Source of the DNA: Caballeronia calidae
Lineage (GTDB): Bacteria; Pseudomonadota; Gammaproteobacteria; Burkholderiales; Burkholderiaceae
Direction: 5' to 3'
Assembly (NCBI RefSeq): GCF_900044055.2
Contig: NZ_FCOX02000059.1
Location: 1-42,303 of the forward strand
DNA length: 42,303 bases
Positions within the stretch are counted from its first letter, which is position 1. Every line of letters starts with the position of its first letter. Below the pieces are notes generated by a model, which searched no databases, was not told where the DNA came from, and was given only the letters and a program-made list of their open reading frames with translations. The position numbers and the translations under genes were made by a program. This document shows positions 8,414 through 16,365 of this stretch, one piece after another.

Positions 8414-8860
8414 ATGACTCGCAAACTCTATATCCTCAATGGCTCGAACCTGAACATGCTCGGCATGAGAGAGCCTCACCTCTATGGCAACACGACGCTG
8501 AAGGACATCGAACAAAACTGTCTCGCGCTCGCCGAGGATCTCAAGTTCGATTGCGTGTTCCGTCAGACCAACAGCGAAAGTCAGTTGATCGACTGGATTC
8601 AGGAAGCGTTTCTGCAGGACGCCGCGCTGATCATCAACCCGGCCGGCTTTTCGTTCGGACGGATTCCGGTGCTCGACGCAGTGAAGCTGATCCGCCGGCC
8701 GGTGGTGGAAGTGCACATCACGAACATTCACCGGCGCTCTGAAGAGTATCGTCACTCGACGATCTCGGTGGCGGCCACTGCGGTGATCTGCGGGGCTGGC
8801 GCGAACGGCTATTTGCTGGCGATCCGCGCGGCTGACGATCTCTGGGGCAGTCAGGATTAA
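8414..8860 (+). CDS. aroQ: Type II 3-dehydroquinate dehydratase-like protein with altered active site
   Basis: A 148-residue member of the type II dehydroquinase family, which normally interconverts 3-dehydroquinate and 3-dehydroshikimate as a dodecamer. The numbering happens to match the Mycobacterium tuberculosis enzyme: N12, R19, Y24 (catalytic tyrosine), N75 and H101 (catalytic histidine) are present, and the later arginine is R113 after a one-residue insertion. The segment that usually reads NPGAYTH is NPAGFSF here, so the substrate-binding histidine 81 is phenylalanine. The classical EEFR segment is also changed. It sits directly after an MHS transporter and under an IclR regulator, so it is likely catabolic rather than the biosynthetic AroQ. 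It may act on a modified substrate. Family is certain, exact activity is not. Confidence 0.85.
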   Translation: MTRKLYILNGSNLNMLGMREPHLYGNTTLKDIEQNCLALAEDLKFDCVFRQTNSESQLIDWIQEAFLQDAALIINPAGFSFGRIPVLDAVKLIRRPVVEVHITNIHRRSEEYRHSTISVAATAVICGAGANGYLLAIRAADDLWGSQD

Positions 8861-9168
8861 GGCTGCCTTCCGATGTATCGGACACGCGGGCTTCGATAGA
8901 AGTCCGCCTTGGCCGGCGGGTGCGTTTTCGTCGTGGCGCGCCGTTCGAATGAGAACTGCATCGCTCGCCGCATATGCTCACGGTGCGTCTTGTTCAAGAC
9001 GCACTTCCCGAAAGCACTACCTCTGAAGGCTTCGACAACGCTGCGTGCCAGCGCATCGAAATGAAGCTTCGGGCGCGCGCGCCACACGCAACCGCCGATC
9101 CCCTGCTCCCCATTCGTTCCCGTTACGTGGAAACCCTTGGTTGACGACGCCACTTCATGGCCGCAAAC

Positions 9169-9182
9169 TTGAAGCGCTTCAA
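9169..9182. promoter_or_regulatory. Distal LacI-type operator
   Basis: Perfect 14-bp palindrome TTGAAGCGCTTCAA with the central CG typical of LacI/GalR-family operators. An identical copy lies 133 bp downstream. The only LacI-family gene in the window is the last gene of the operon that these sites precede. Two identical sites about 13 helical turns apart fit repression by DNA looping. Confidence 0.75.
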
Positions 9183-9301
9183 ATCCGGCTTTCGACACGC
9201 TGTGACGGCTGCGGGATTGCTGAATCTCACCTCGATCCAGCCAGCTAACCAGACGCAAAACTGACATTCCCCGGAAATCAGATCAGTCTCGCGCCTTAAA
9301 T

Positions 9302-9315
9302 TTGAAGCGCTTCAA
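9302..9315. promoter_or_regulatory. Proximal LacI-type operator
   Basis: Second exact copy of the 14-bp palindrome TTGAAGCGCTTCAA, ending 26 bp before the ATG at 9342 and before the AAGGAG ribosome site. Bound repressor here would sit on or just after the transcription start and block the operon. Confidence 0.8.
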
Positions 9316-9341
9316 TTTCGAACAATACAAGGAGACACCGC

Positions 9342-10559
9342 ATGTCCTCGCGCCTTCCCCGCACGGTCCTTCGCTCACTCGCTGCCGCGTGCCTCGCTGC
9401 ATCGAGCCTCACCGCGGCGCATGCCGCGGACATCAAGATCGGCGCGCTCTTCCCTTTCAGCGGCGGACTCGCGTTGCTCGGCGACGAAAGCTATCGCGGC
9501 GTGCAGCTCGCCGTCGATGAACGCAACGCCGCGGGCGGCATCAACGGCGAAAAAGTGGTGCTCGTCAAAGCCGATGCCGTCGATGCCAACCAGGCCGTCG
9601 GCGAAGCACGGCGTCTGACGTCGGTGGAGAACGTGTCGGCGGTGTTCGGGAGTTACTCGTCGGCGGTGTCGTCGGCGGCGACGCAAGTGACCGAGCTCGC
9701 GGGCGTGCCCTTCTTCGAACTCGGTGCGACCGCGGATACCATCACGAGCCGCGGCTTCAAGTATCTGTATCGCAGCAACTCGACCACGAAGACCTTCGCG
9801 GACGGCACGCTGGAAGCGCTCACCAAGGTCGTCGCGCCGCAGTTGAAGGTGGATCCGAAGACGCTGAAGATCGCCATCATCGCGGAAGACGGGCCGTACG
9901 GCACGCTCGTCTCCGGCTTCCAGAAGGAAGGCGCGAAGAAGCTCGGCCTGAATGTCGTGCAGGTGTTGCCGTATTCGGCGAAGAGCGTCGATCTGTCGTC
10001 GCTGATCCTGCGTCTGAAGGGCGCGGATGTCGATGTCGTGCTGCAAACCTCATATCAGAACGACTCGATCCTGTTCTTCCGCCAGGCCGCGCAGGCAGGC
10101 TTCAAGCCGAAGGCGGTAATCGGCGCGGGCGGCGGCTACTCGCTCGCGGATACGGCCAAGGCCGTCGGCGCGCAGATGAACGGCGTGTACGACATCGACT
10201 TTCCGCAAGTCGCGATGAACGAAAAAGGCGCGCCCGGCCTGGACACGTTCACCGCCGGATATCAGAAGCACTACGGCATGGCGCCGCGCTCGGGCCACAG
10301 TCTCGTGAACTACGTCGGCGCGAAGGCTTTCCTCGATGTCCTCGCCAACGCGAAATCCACCGATAAGGACAAGATCCGCGCGGCCGTGCTCGCCTACAAG
10401 AAAGCGGCCGGCACGACGGCGGCCGGCTGGGGCTTCCAGTTCGCCGACAACGGCCAGAACCAGCTCGCGACCACCAACGTGATGCAGTGGCAAGGCGGCA
10501 AGCTCGTGACCGTGTATCCGGAAGCGGTCGCGATCGCCAAGCCGGTCACGGCGCAGTAA
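9342..10559 (+). CDS. HAAT-type ABC transporter substrate-binding protein (LivK-like)
   Basis: A 405-residue periplasmic binding protein of the branched-chain amino acid/amide type. The signal peptide is clear (positively charged start, hydrophobic core LAAACLAASSLTAA, cleavage near AHA-AD). The mature protein opens with IKIGALFPFSGGLALLGDE, the typical fold start of this class. AAGGAG precedes the ATG at normal distance. It is the first gene of an operon with permease, permease-ATPase and ATPase genes. Despite the family name, members bind many ligands, including aromatic acids, amides and urea. The downstream oxidoreductases suggest a non-amino-acid ligand here, which is inference. Confidence 0.93.
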   Translation: MSSRLPRTVLRSLAAACLAASSLTAAHAADIKIGALFPFSGGLALLGDESYRGVQLAVDERNAAGGINGEKVVLVKADAVDANQAVGEARRLTSVENVSAVFGSYSSAVSSAATQVTELAGVPFFELGATADTITSRGFKYLYRSNSTTKTFADGTLEALTKVVAPQLKVDPKTLKIAIIAEDGPYGTLVSGFQKEGAKKLGLNVVQVLPYSAKSVDLSSLILRLKGADVDVVLQTSYQNDSILFFRQAAQAGFKPKAVIGAGGGYSLADTAKAVGAQMNGVYDIDFPQVAMNEKGAPGLDTFTAGYQKHYGMAPRSGHSLVNYVGAKAFLDVLANAKSTDKDKIRAAVLAYKKAAGTTAAGWGFQFADNGQNQLATTNVMQWQGGKLVTVYPEAVAIAKPVTAQ

Positions 10560-10639
10560 ATCTTCCGCACTCAATCCGCGTTTCTCTTTCACTCGAACCG
10601 CGCGGCGCCGAGGCGCCGCGCGGTCTCCAGGCAACGAGC

Positions 10640-11512
10640 ATGTCCATTCTTCTGCAACTTCTCGTCAACGGCCTGTTGCTGGGCGGCGCGTACGCCATCA
10701 TCAGCATCGGCCTGACGCTGATCTTCGGCGTCGTGCGGGTGGTCAACTTCGCGCACGGCGAACTGCTGATGGTCGGCATGTACGCCGTGTGGCTGCTCGC
10801 CGCGAAGCTCGGCTGGCATCCGTATGTATCGATGGTGCCGGTCGCGCTGCTGCTGTTCGCGCTCGGCGTGCTGATCCAGCGCTTCATCATCCAGCCGCTG
10901 CTTTCCGCCGATGCGCACATTCAGATCTTCGCGACCGTCGGCGTCTCCACCGCGCTCGTCAATCTCGCGCTGATGGTCTTCGGCGCGGACGTGCATCCCG
11001 TCGATGTGAGCTTCGGCACCGAGCATCTGCAATTCGGCGATATCAACATCGTGAGCGGGCAGCTGATCACGTTTGCCGCGGCGCTGGCGGTCGCGGGCGG
11101 CCTGCATCTGTTCCTGCAGCGCACCTACACGGGACGCGCGTTTCGCGCGGTGGCGCAGCATCGCTACGCGGCCTCGCTGATGGGCGTGAACGTGAAGACC
11201 ACGTATGTGCTCGCGTTCGGCATCGGCGCGGCGCTGGTCGGGCTCGCGTCGGGCCTGCTCGTCGCGCAGTATCCGGTGTTCCCGACCGTCGGCCAGTACT
11301 TCGTGCTGACCGCGTTCGTCATCGTCGTGCTGGGCGGTCTCGGCAGCCTGCCGGGCGCGCTCGTCGGGTCGATCGTGATCGGGCTCATCGACAGTCTCGC
11401 GGGCTACTACATTTCGCCCGACATGAAGGAAGTCGTCTACTTCGCGATCTTCCTCGTCATTCTCGTGGTGCGCCCGACCGGCCTCTTCGGCCTCGGCCGC
11501 GGCTCCGAATAA
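10640..11512 (+). CDS. HAAT ABC transporter permease (LivH-like)
   Basis: A 290-residue inner-membrane permease starting at LLQLLVNGLLLGGAYAIIS, followed by the LTLIFGVVRVVNFAHGELL segment diagnostic of LivH. About eight hydrophobic segments can be seen. The ATG at 10640 was chosen by family alignment; the frame upstream to 10487 is hydrophilic and overlaps the SBP gene. The ribosome site is weak. The 80-bp gap after the SBP gene contains GC-rich symmetry (GCGCGGCGCC-like) that could moderate readthrough, which would give more SBP than membrane parts. Confidence 0.93.
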   Translation: MSILLQLLVNGLLLGGAYAIISIGLTLIFGVVRVVNFAHGELLMVGMYAVWLLAAKLGWHPYVSMVPVALLLFALGVLIQRFIIQPLLSADAHIQIFATVGVSTALVNLALMVFGADVHPVDVSFGTEHLQFGDINIVSGQLITFAAALAVAGGLHLFLQRTYTGRAFRAVAQHRYAASLMGVNVKTTYVLAFGIGAALVGLASGLLVAQYPVFPTVGQYFVLTAFVIVVLGGLGSLPGALVGSIVIGLIDSLAGYYISPDMKEVVYFAIFLVILVVRPTGLFGLGRGSE

Positions 11513-11530
11513 CGTTCAGCGAGGCATCCG

Positions 11531-13315
11531 ATGTTTCCCAATCTTCTGCATCCGCGCGGCTACATGGGCGCGCTGGCGCTCCTCGCGCTGCTCGCGGTGC
11601 CGTTCGCGCTGCAATCGCCGTTCGCCTTTCATCTCGCCGTGCTCGTGTGCATCTTCGGCGCGCTCGCGACGGCTTGGAACATCGTCGGCGGCTTCGCCGG
11701 GCAGTTGTCGCTCGGGCACGCGGTGTTCTACGGCATCGGCTCGTACGCGGCGACACTGCTCGTCATCAACTTCGGCATCACGCCGTGGCTCGGCATGTTC
11801 GCGGGCGCCGTGATTTCGGCGGCGGCGGCGATCGTCATCGCGTATCCGACATTGCGTCTGCGCGGGCCGTTCTTCGCGCTCGCCACCATCGCGTTCCTGG
11901 AAGTGTGCCGGCTGCTCACCGTGCACGAGGAAAGCTGGACGGGCGGATCGGCGGGCCTGAACGTGCCGCTCAATATCGGCCTCCAATGGATGGTGCTCCG
12001 CGAGAAGTGGGCGTATCTGCTGATCGCGTTCGGCTTTCTGCTGGTGACGCTGTGGGCCGCGTGGCTCATCCGCCGTTCGCGCTTCGGCTTCTATCTGATC
12101 GCCGTGCGCGAGCGTGAGGATGCGGCGCGCGCGGTCGGCGTGAACGCGGTGAAGGTGAAGATCGGCGCAGCGGTGATCTCGGCCGTGCTGACGAGCCTGA
12201 TCGGCTCCTTTCACGCGATGTATCTCACCTTCATCGATCCGTCCGCGGCGTTCTCGCTGGAACTGTCGGTGCAGATCGCGATGTTCGCGCTCATCGGCGG
12301 ACTCGGCAGCGTGGCCGGGCCGCTCGCGGGCACCGTGCTCGTGCTGCCGATCGCCGAGCTCGCGCGCGGCTGGCTCAGCTCGTTCGGCAGCGGCACGCAC
12401 GGCTTCGTCTACGGCGTCGTGCTGGTGCTCGTCGTGCTGTTCATTCCGCGCGGGCTCGTCGGGCATCTGGGCGCTCACGTGCTGCGCTTCATCGACCGCC
12501 TGCCCGGCGCGCGCACGCCGGCGCCCGAACCGGCGAAGTCGATCGCGCCCGCCGATGCGTTGCCGCTCGGCACGCCCCTGCTGGTCGCGGAGCATCTGAA
12601 GAAGCGCTTCGGCGGGCTCGTCGCCACCGACGACGTTTCGCTCACGCTGCACGCCGGCGAGATTCTCGGCGTGATCGGCCCGAACGGCGCGGGCAAGACC
12701 ACCGTCTTCAATCAGCTCTCGGGCTTCATCCGCCCGAACGAAGGTATCGTCAAGATCCGCCTCGCCGATGGCACCTGGGCCGAGCCGCGCACGCCCGATG
12801 CCTTCGCGAAGGACGGCGTCGGCCGCACGTTCCAGATCGCGCAGCCGTTCGCGGGCCTCTCGGTGCTGGAGAACATCATGCTCGGCGCGTTCATGCATAC
12901 ACGGGTGCGCGTCGAAGCGGAATCGATCGCGCGCGAAGTCGCGGAGATCACGGACCTCACGTCGTTGCTCGATACCGAAGCGCGCAGCCTGACCGTCGGC
13001 GGCATGAAGCGTCTCGAAGTGGCGCGCGCGCTCGCCACGCGTCCGCGTGCGCTCCTGCTCGACGAGGTGATGGCCGGTCTCAATCCCGCCGACATCGCGC
13101 GCGCGATCAACATGGTGCGGCGCATCCGCGATTCGGGCATCGCCGTGCTGATGATCGAGCACATGATGCAGGCGACGATGGCGTTGTCGGACCGCATCAT
13201 CGTCATCAATGCCGGGCGCATGCTGAAGGAAGGCAAGCCGTCCGATGTCGTCAACGATCCTGAGGTGATTCAGGCCTATCTCGGCAAGGGGTATCTCGAT
13301 GCTCAAGCTGCATAA
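11531..13315 (+). CDS. Fused HAAT ABC permease/ATP-binding protein (LivM-LivG)
   Basis: A 594-residue natural fusion. Residues about 1-320 are a LivM-type permease (GGFAGQLSLGHAVFYGIGSY is its signature). A linker rich in Pro and Ala (about 325-350) joins it to a LivG-type ATPase with Walker A GPNGAGKTT near 383-391, a signature region LTVGGMKRLEVARAL near 486 that departs from LSGGQ, and Walker B LLLDEVMAGLNP near 507. Such fusions are common in Burkholderiales. Gene order and the 17-bp overlap with the next ATPase gene show tight coupling. It would pair with the LivH-like permease and the LivF-like ATPase to energise uptake. Confidence 0.94.
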   Translation: MFPNLLHPRGYMGALALLALLAVPFALQSPFAFHLAVLVCIFGALATAWNIVGGFAGQLSLGHAVFYGIGSYAATLLVINFGITPWLGMFAGAVISAAAAIVIAYPTLRLRGPFFALATIAFLEVCRLLTVHEESWTGGSAGLNVPLNIGLQWMVLREKWAYLLIAFGFLLVTLWAAWLIRRSRFGFYLIAVREREDAARAVGVNAVKVKIGAAVISAVLTSLIGSFHAMYLTFIDPSAAFSLELSVQIAMFALIGGLGSVAGPLAGTVLVLPIAELARGWLSSFGSGTHGFVYGVVLVLVVLFIPRGLVGHLGAHVLRFIDRLPGARTPAPEPAKSIAPADALPLGTPLLVAEHLKKRFGGLVATDDVSLTLHAGEILGVIGPNGAGKTTVFNQLSGFIRPNEGIVKIRLADGTWAEPRTPDAFAKDGVGRTFQIAQPFAGLSVLENIMLGAFMHTRVRVEAESIAREVAEITDLTSLLDTEARSLTVGGMKRLEVARALATRPRALLLDEVMAGLNPADIARAINMVRRIRDSGIAVLMIEHMMQATMALSDRIIVINAGRMLKEGKPSDVVNDPEVIQAYLGKGYLDAQAA

Positions 13316-14003
13316 CGTCTCGGCCGGCTACGGCAAGAGCGAAGTTCTGCGCGGCGTCTCGCTCGATGTGCAGGAAGGCGAGATCGTCACGCTCGTCGGC
13401 GCGAACGGTGCGGGCAAGACCACGACGCTGAAAACGCTGTGCGGCATCGTCGCGGCGCGCGGCGGCAGCATCACGTTTCAGGGACAGGAGCTCGTCGGCA
13501 AGTCGTCGCACGACATCGTCGCGATGGGCGTCACGATGATTCCGGAAGGCCGTCAGTTGTTCCCTTTCCTGAGCGTCGAAGAGAACCTGCTGATGGGCGC
13601 GTTCCGTCACGCCGCACGCGGCGCGCGGCGCGAACGCATGGAGGAAGTGCTCGAACTCTTTCCGCGCGTGCGCGAGCGTCTCACGCAACTGGCCGGCTCG
13701 CTCTCGGGCGGCGAGCAGCAGATGGTCGCCATCGCGCGCGGCATGATGTCCGCGCCCAAGCTATTGGTCTTCGACGAACCGTCGCTCGGCCTTTCGCCTC
13801 TGCTCGTCGAGCAGATGTTCGACGTGGTCGGCACGGTGGCGGCACGCGGCGTGACGGTGCTGCTCGTCGAACAGAACGTGTTCCATACGCTCAAGCTCGC
13901 GAATCGCGGATACGTGCTCGAAAACGGCGCCATCGCGCTTTCCGGAACCGGCGCAGAATTGCTCGATAGTCCCCACGTGCGGCGCGCCTATCTCGGTCAT
14001 TGA
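13299..14003 (+). CDS. HAAT ABC transporter ATP-binding protein (LivF-like)
   Basis: A 234-residue ATPase. Walker A GANGAGKTT at 34-42, ABC signature LSGGEQQ near 137 and Walker B LLVFDEPSLGLSP follow in the normal order, and the length is typical of LivF. Its ATG overlaps the end of the LivM-LivG gene by 17 bp. It completes a five-domain importer with the preceding three genes. Confidence 0.95.
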   Translation: MLKLHNVSAGYGKSEVLRGVSLDVQEGEIVTLVGANGAGKTTTLKTLCGIVAARGGSITFQGQELVGKSSHDIVAMGVTMIPEGRQLFPFLSVEENLLMGAFRHAARGARRERMEEVLELFPRVRERLTQLAGSLSGGEQQMVAIARGMMSAPKLLVFDEPSLGLSPLLVEQMFDVVGTVAARGVTVLLVEQNVFHTLKLANRGYVLENGAIALSGTGAELLDSPHVRRAYLGH

Positions 14004-14049
14004 TTCGCCGGACCGACGCATCGCATTCAGAAACCACGGAGAAAAACGC

Positions 14050-14586
14050 ATGCAAACCGAAGTGAAGCCCGACGAACAGGTCATCGCCTATCAACTGCCG
14101 CAAGTGCCGTACATGTCGAAGGATCTCGTGCACGGCGGCGTCATGACCGACTGGCTCGAAGACGACAAGCTGTGGGTGCCCGCGACCGAAACGGTGTCGT
14201 TCAAGCCGCTCATTCTCAACGCGAGCCAGGGCTATTACGTGAATCTGCTGCGCGTGCGCCGCAGCGGCGTGATTTCGCGGCATCGTCATAGCGGCGCCGT
14301 TCATGCGATGGTGCTCAAGGGCCGCTGGTACTACCTCGAACACGACTGGGTCGCGGAGCAAGGCGGCTATGCGTTCGAGCCCGCGGGCGAAACGCACACG
14401 CTCTTCGTGCCCGAGGACGTGCCCGAGATGATCACCTGGTTCCACGTGACGGGCGGCTATACGTATGTCGATCCGCAAGGCGTCGCGCAAGGTTACGAGG
14501 ACGTCTTCACGAAGATCGAGGCGGCGCGCAGGCACTATGCGTCGATCGGTCTGCCCGCCGATTACATCGAATCGATCATCCGTTGA
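14050..14586 (+). CDS. Cupin dioxygenase-like protein (2,4'-dihydroxyacetophenone dioxygenase family)
   Basis: A 178-residue single-domain cupin. The metal-binding core shows H78, H80 and H116 with E97 between, a 3-His/1-carboxylate pattern at the spacing I expect in the 2,4'-dihydroxyacetophenone dioxygenase family (cleavage of a hydroxy ketone to a carboxylic acid and formate). The conserved segments RHRHSGAVHAMVLKG and FEPAGETHTLFVP support this. Many proteins given this name have unknown substrates. It lies 46 bp after the ATPase gene and 5 bp before the MDR gene in the same operon. I infer an oxygen-dependent C-C cleavage, or a metal isomerase-type step, on the imported compound; the substrate is unknown. 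Confidence 0.8.
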   Translation: MQTEVKPDEQVIAYQLPQVPYMSKDLVHGGVMTDWLEDDKLWVPATETVSFKPLILNASQGYYVNLLRVRRSGVISRHRHSGAVHAMVLKGRWYYLEHDWVAEQGGYAFEPAGETHTLFVPEDVPEMITWFHVTGGYTYVDPQGVAQGYEDVFTKIEAARRHYASIGLPADYIESIIR

Positions 14587-14591
14587 ACGTC

Positions 14592-15602
14592 ATGACATTC
14601 ACTCTTCCTGCATCGATGCAATACGTCGATCACGGCGCGGGCGGCGCGCCCGACTGCATGCGGCTCGCGCAAGGACCGCTGCCCTCGCCCGGCCCGAACG
14701 ACGTGCTGATCGAAGTCGCTTATGCCGGCGTGAACCGCCCGGACGTGTTGCAGCGCTCGGGCTCGTATCCGCCGCCGCCGGGCGCGTCGCCGCATCTGGG
14801 CCTCGAAGTGTCGGGGCGCGTCGTCGCGACGGGCGCGGCCGTCACGCAATGGCGCGCCGGCGACGAAGTCTGCGCGCTCGTCCCCGGCGGCGGTTACGCG
14901 CAATACTGCATCACGGATGCATCGCATTGTCTGCCGGCGCCCAAAGGCCTCACGTTGTTGCAGGCCGCCGCCTTGCCCGAGACCTACTTCACCGTGTGGA
15001 CCAACGTGTTCGAGCGCGGCCGGCTGCAGGCGGGGGAAACGTTTCTCGTACATGGCGGATCGAGCGGCATCGGACTGACGGCGATCCAGCTCGCACACGC
15101 GTTCGGCGCGCGCGTCATCACGACCGTCGGCAACGCGGAAAAAGCGCAGGCGTGCCGCGAAGCGGGCGCGGATCACGCGATCAACTATCGCGATGAAGAT
15201 TTCGTCGATGCCGTCGCGAAGCTCACCGATGGTCAGGGCGTGAACATCATCCTCGACATGGTCGGCGGCGCTTACATTCCGCGCAACATCCGCGCGCTCG
15301 CGCTCGAAGGCCGGCTCGTGCAGATCGCCTTTCTCGAAGGCAGCCGCATCGAACTGGATGCCATGCCGATCATGCTGCGCCGCCTCACCTTCACGGGCTC
15401 GACCTTGCGTGCGCGCAGCGTCGAACAGAAAGCGGCGATCGCGAAGGCGCTGCACGCGCACGTGTGGCCGCTGCTCGAAGCGGGCCGCGCGCTGCCGGTG
15501 ATTCATCGCGTGCTGCCTTTCGCGGACGTGAAGGCCGCGCACGAGCTGATGGAATCGAGCCAACATATCGGCAAGATCATGCTGAAAGTGGGAGACCAAT
15601 AA
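14592..15602 (+). CDS. NAD(P)H:quinone oxidoreductase, PIG3-like MDR family
   Basis: A 336-residue medium-chain reductase without zinc ligands. The start contains the family motif YAGVNRPDVLQRSGSYPPP, and the cofactor motif HGGSSGIG lies near residue 155. The closing region AHELMESSQHIGKIML is typical of PIG3/TP53I3-type quinone reductases. ATG 14592 is preferred over the TTG at 14583 that overlaps the cupin stop. It stands between the cupin and SDR genes, so it is probably a pathway step (reduction of an enone or quinone) rather than general detoxification. That role is inference from position. Confidence 0.9.
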   Translation: MTFTLPASMQYVDHGAGGAPDCMRLAQGPLPSPGPNDVLIEVAYAGVNRPDVLQRSGSYPPPPGASPHLGLEVSGRVVATGAAVTQWRAGDEVCALVPGGGYAQYCITDASHCLPAPKGLTLLQAAALPETYFTVWTNVFERGRLQAGETFLVHGGSSGIGLTAIQLAHAFGARVITTVGNAEKAQACREAGADHAINYRDEDFVDAVAKLTDGQGVNIILDMVGGAYIPRNIRALALEGRLVQIAFLEGSRIELDAMPIMLRRLTFTGSTLRARSVEQKAAIAKALHAHVWPLLEAGRALPVIHRVLPFADVKAAHELMESSQHIGKIMLKVGDQ

Positions 15603-15603
15603 C

Positions 15604-16365
15604 GTGCGGCACGACAAGCGTGTGGTTCTGGTGACGGGCGGCAGCGGCGGCATCGGCGAGGCGCTCGTCGAGCGCTATGCGCGCGATGGCGCCGCGGTCG
15701 GCATCGTCGATGTCAACGAGGAAACGGGCGCGGCGCTCGCGAAGCGCCTCGCCGATGCGGGCCTGCGCGTGCATTTCGCGCACGCCGACGTCGGCGATTT
15801 CGCCGCGTGCGAGACCGCTTGCCGCGCGATCGAAGCGGCGCTCGGTCCCGTCGATACGCTCGTCAACAATGCGGGCATCTCGCCGAAGCATGCGGGCAAG
15901 CCGATGCCGATCTGGCAGATGGCGCCCGACGAATGGCGCCGCGTGATGGACGTGAACGTGAACAGCGTCTTCAACTTCTGCCGAATTCTCGCGCCGGGCA
16001 TGGTGGAGCGGCGCTTCGGGCGCATCGTGTCGATGTCGTCGGTGGCGGGCAAGGCGTATCTCGACATCGTCGCCGCGCATTACAGCACGACGAAGGCCGC
16101 GCTGATCGGCATGACGCGGCATCTCGCGGGCGAGCTCGGGCCGCACGGCATCACGGTGAACGCGATCGCGCCGGGCCGCATCGATACGCCGCTCGTGCGC
16201 GGCGTCGCGCGCGAGGCCAACGAAAAAGTCGCGCAGGAAACGCCGTTGCGACGCCTCGGCGCGCCTGACGAAGTGGCATCGACGTGTCTCTTCCTCACGT
16301 CCGGCGAAGCCGCGTTCGTCACCGGACAAGTGATCGACGTGGCCGGCGGATGGCTGATGACATGA
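15604..16365 (+). CDS. Short-chain dehydrogenase/reductase (SDR)
   Basis: A 253-residue classical SDR that starts with GTG, one base after the preceding stop, with GGGAG upstream. It has the cofactor motif TGGSGGIG at 11-18, the NNAG motif, a catalytic Ser in MSSVAGKAYLD, and the Tyr-x3-Lys pair in HYSTTKAAL. Residue D38 in GIVDVN favours NAD over NADP. Members of this class oxidise secondary alcohols or reduce 3-oxoacyl groups. Its ATGA overlap with the next gene makes coupled translation likely. Confidence 0.92.
   Translation: MRHDKRVVLVTGGSGGIGEALVERYARDGAAVGIVDVNEETGAALAKRLADAGLRVHFAHADVGDFAACETACRAIEAALGPVDTLVNNAGISPKHAGKPMPIWQMAPDEWRRVMDVNVNSVFNFCRILAPGMVERRFGRIVSMSSVAGKAYLDIVAAHYSTTKAALIGMTRHLAGELGPHGITVNAIAPGRIDTPLVRGVAREANEKVAQETPLRRLGAPDEVASTCLFLTSGEAAFVTGQVIDVAGGWLMT

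Larger units (their letters stand above)
8861..9341. other. Long intergenic control region upstream of the LacI-governed operon
   Basis: About 480 bp without a convincing gene. It holds the two palindromic operators described separately and must hold the promoter of the operon starting at 9342. I could not pick one promoter with confidence; the AT-rich stretch just before the proximal operator (around 9295-9302) is the best -10 candidate. A 136-codon minus-strand frame (8857-9267) has no recognisable domain and runs through the distal operator. Confidence 0.6.

Noticed and set aside
7084..8424. 446-codon open frame on the minus strand
   Set aside because: Antisense shadow of the MHS transporter; composition is low-complexity and charged, with no family resemblance.
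8414..8860. Biosynthetic AroQ of the shikimate pathway
   Set aside because: The altered substrate-binding residue and the transporter/IclR context argue for a catabolic or divergent role, so the standard role was not asserted.
8857..9267. 136-codon open frame on the minus strand before the LacI operon
   Set aside because: No recognised domain or good ribosome site, it overlaps the end of the dehydroquinase gene, and the distal operator lies inside it. A small gene cannot be fully excluded.
11516..13306. 596-codon open frame on the minus strand
   Set aside because: Exactly antisense to the LivM-LivG gene, rich in Arg, His and Glu with no domain, as expected from the reverse complement of GC-rich coding DNA.
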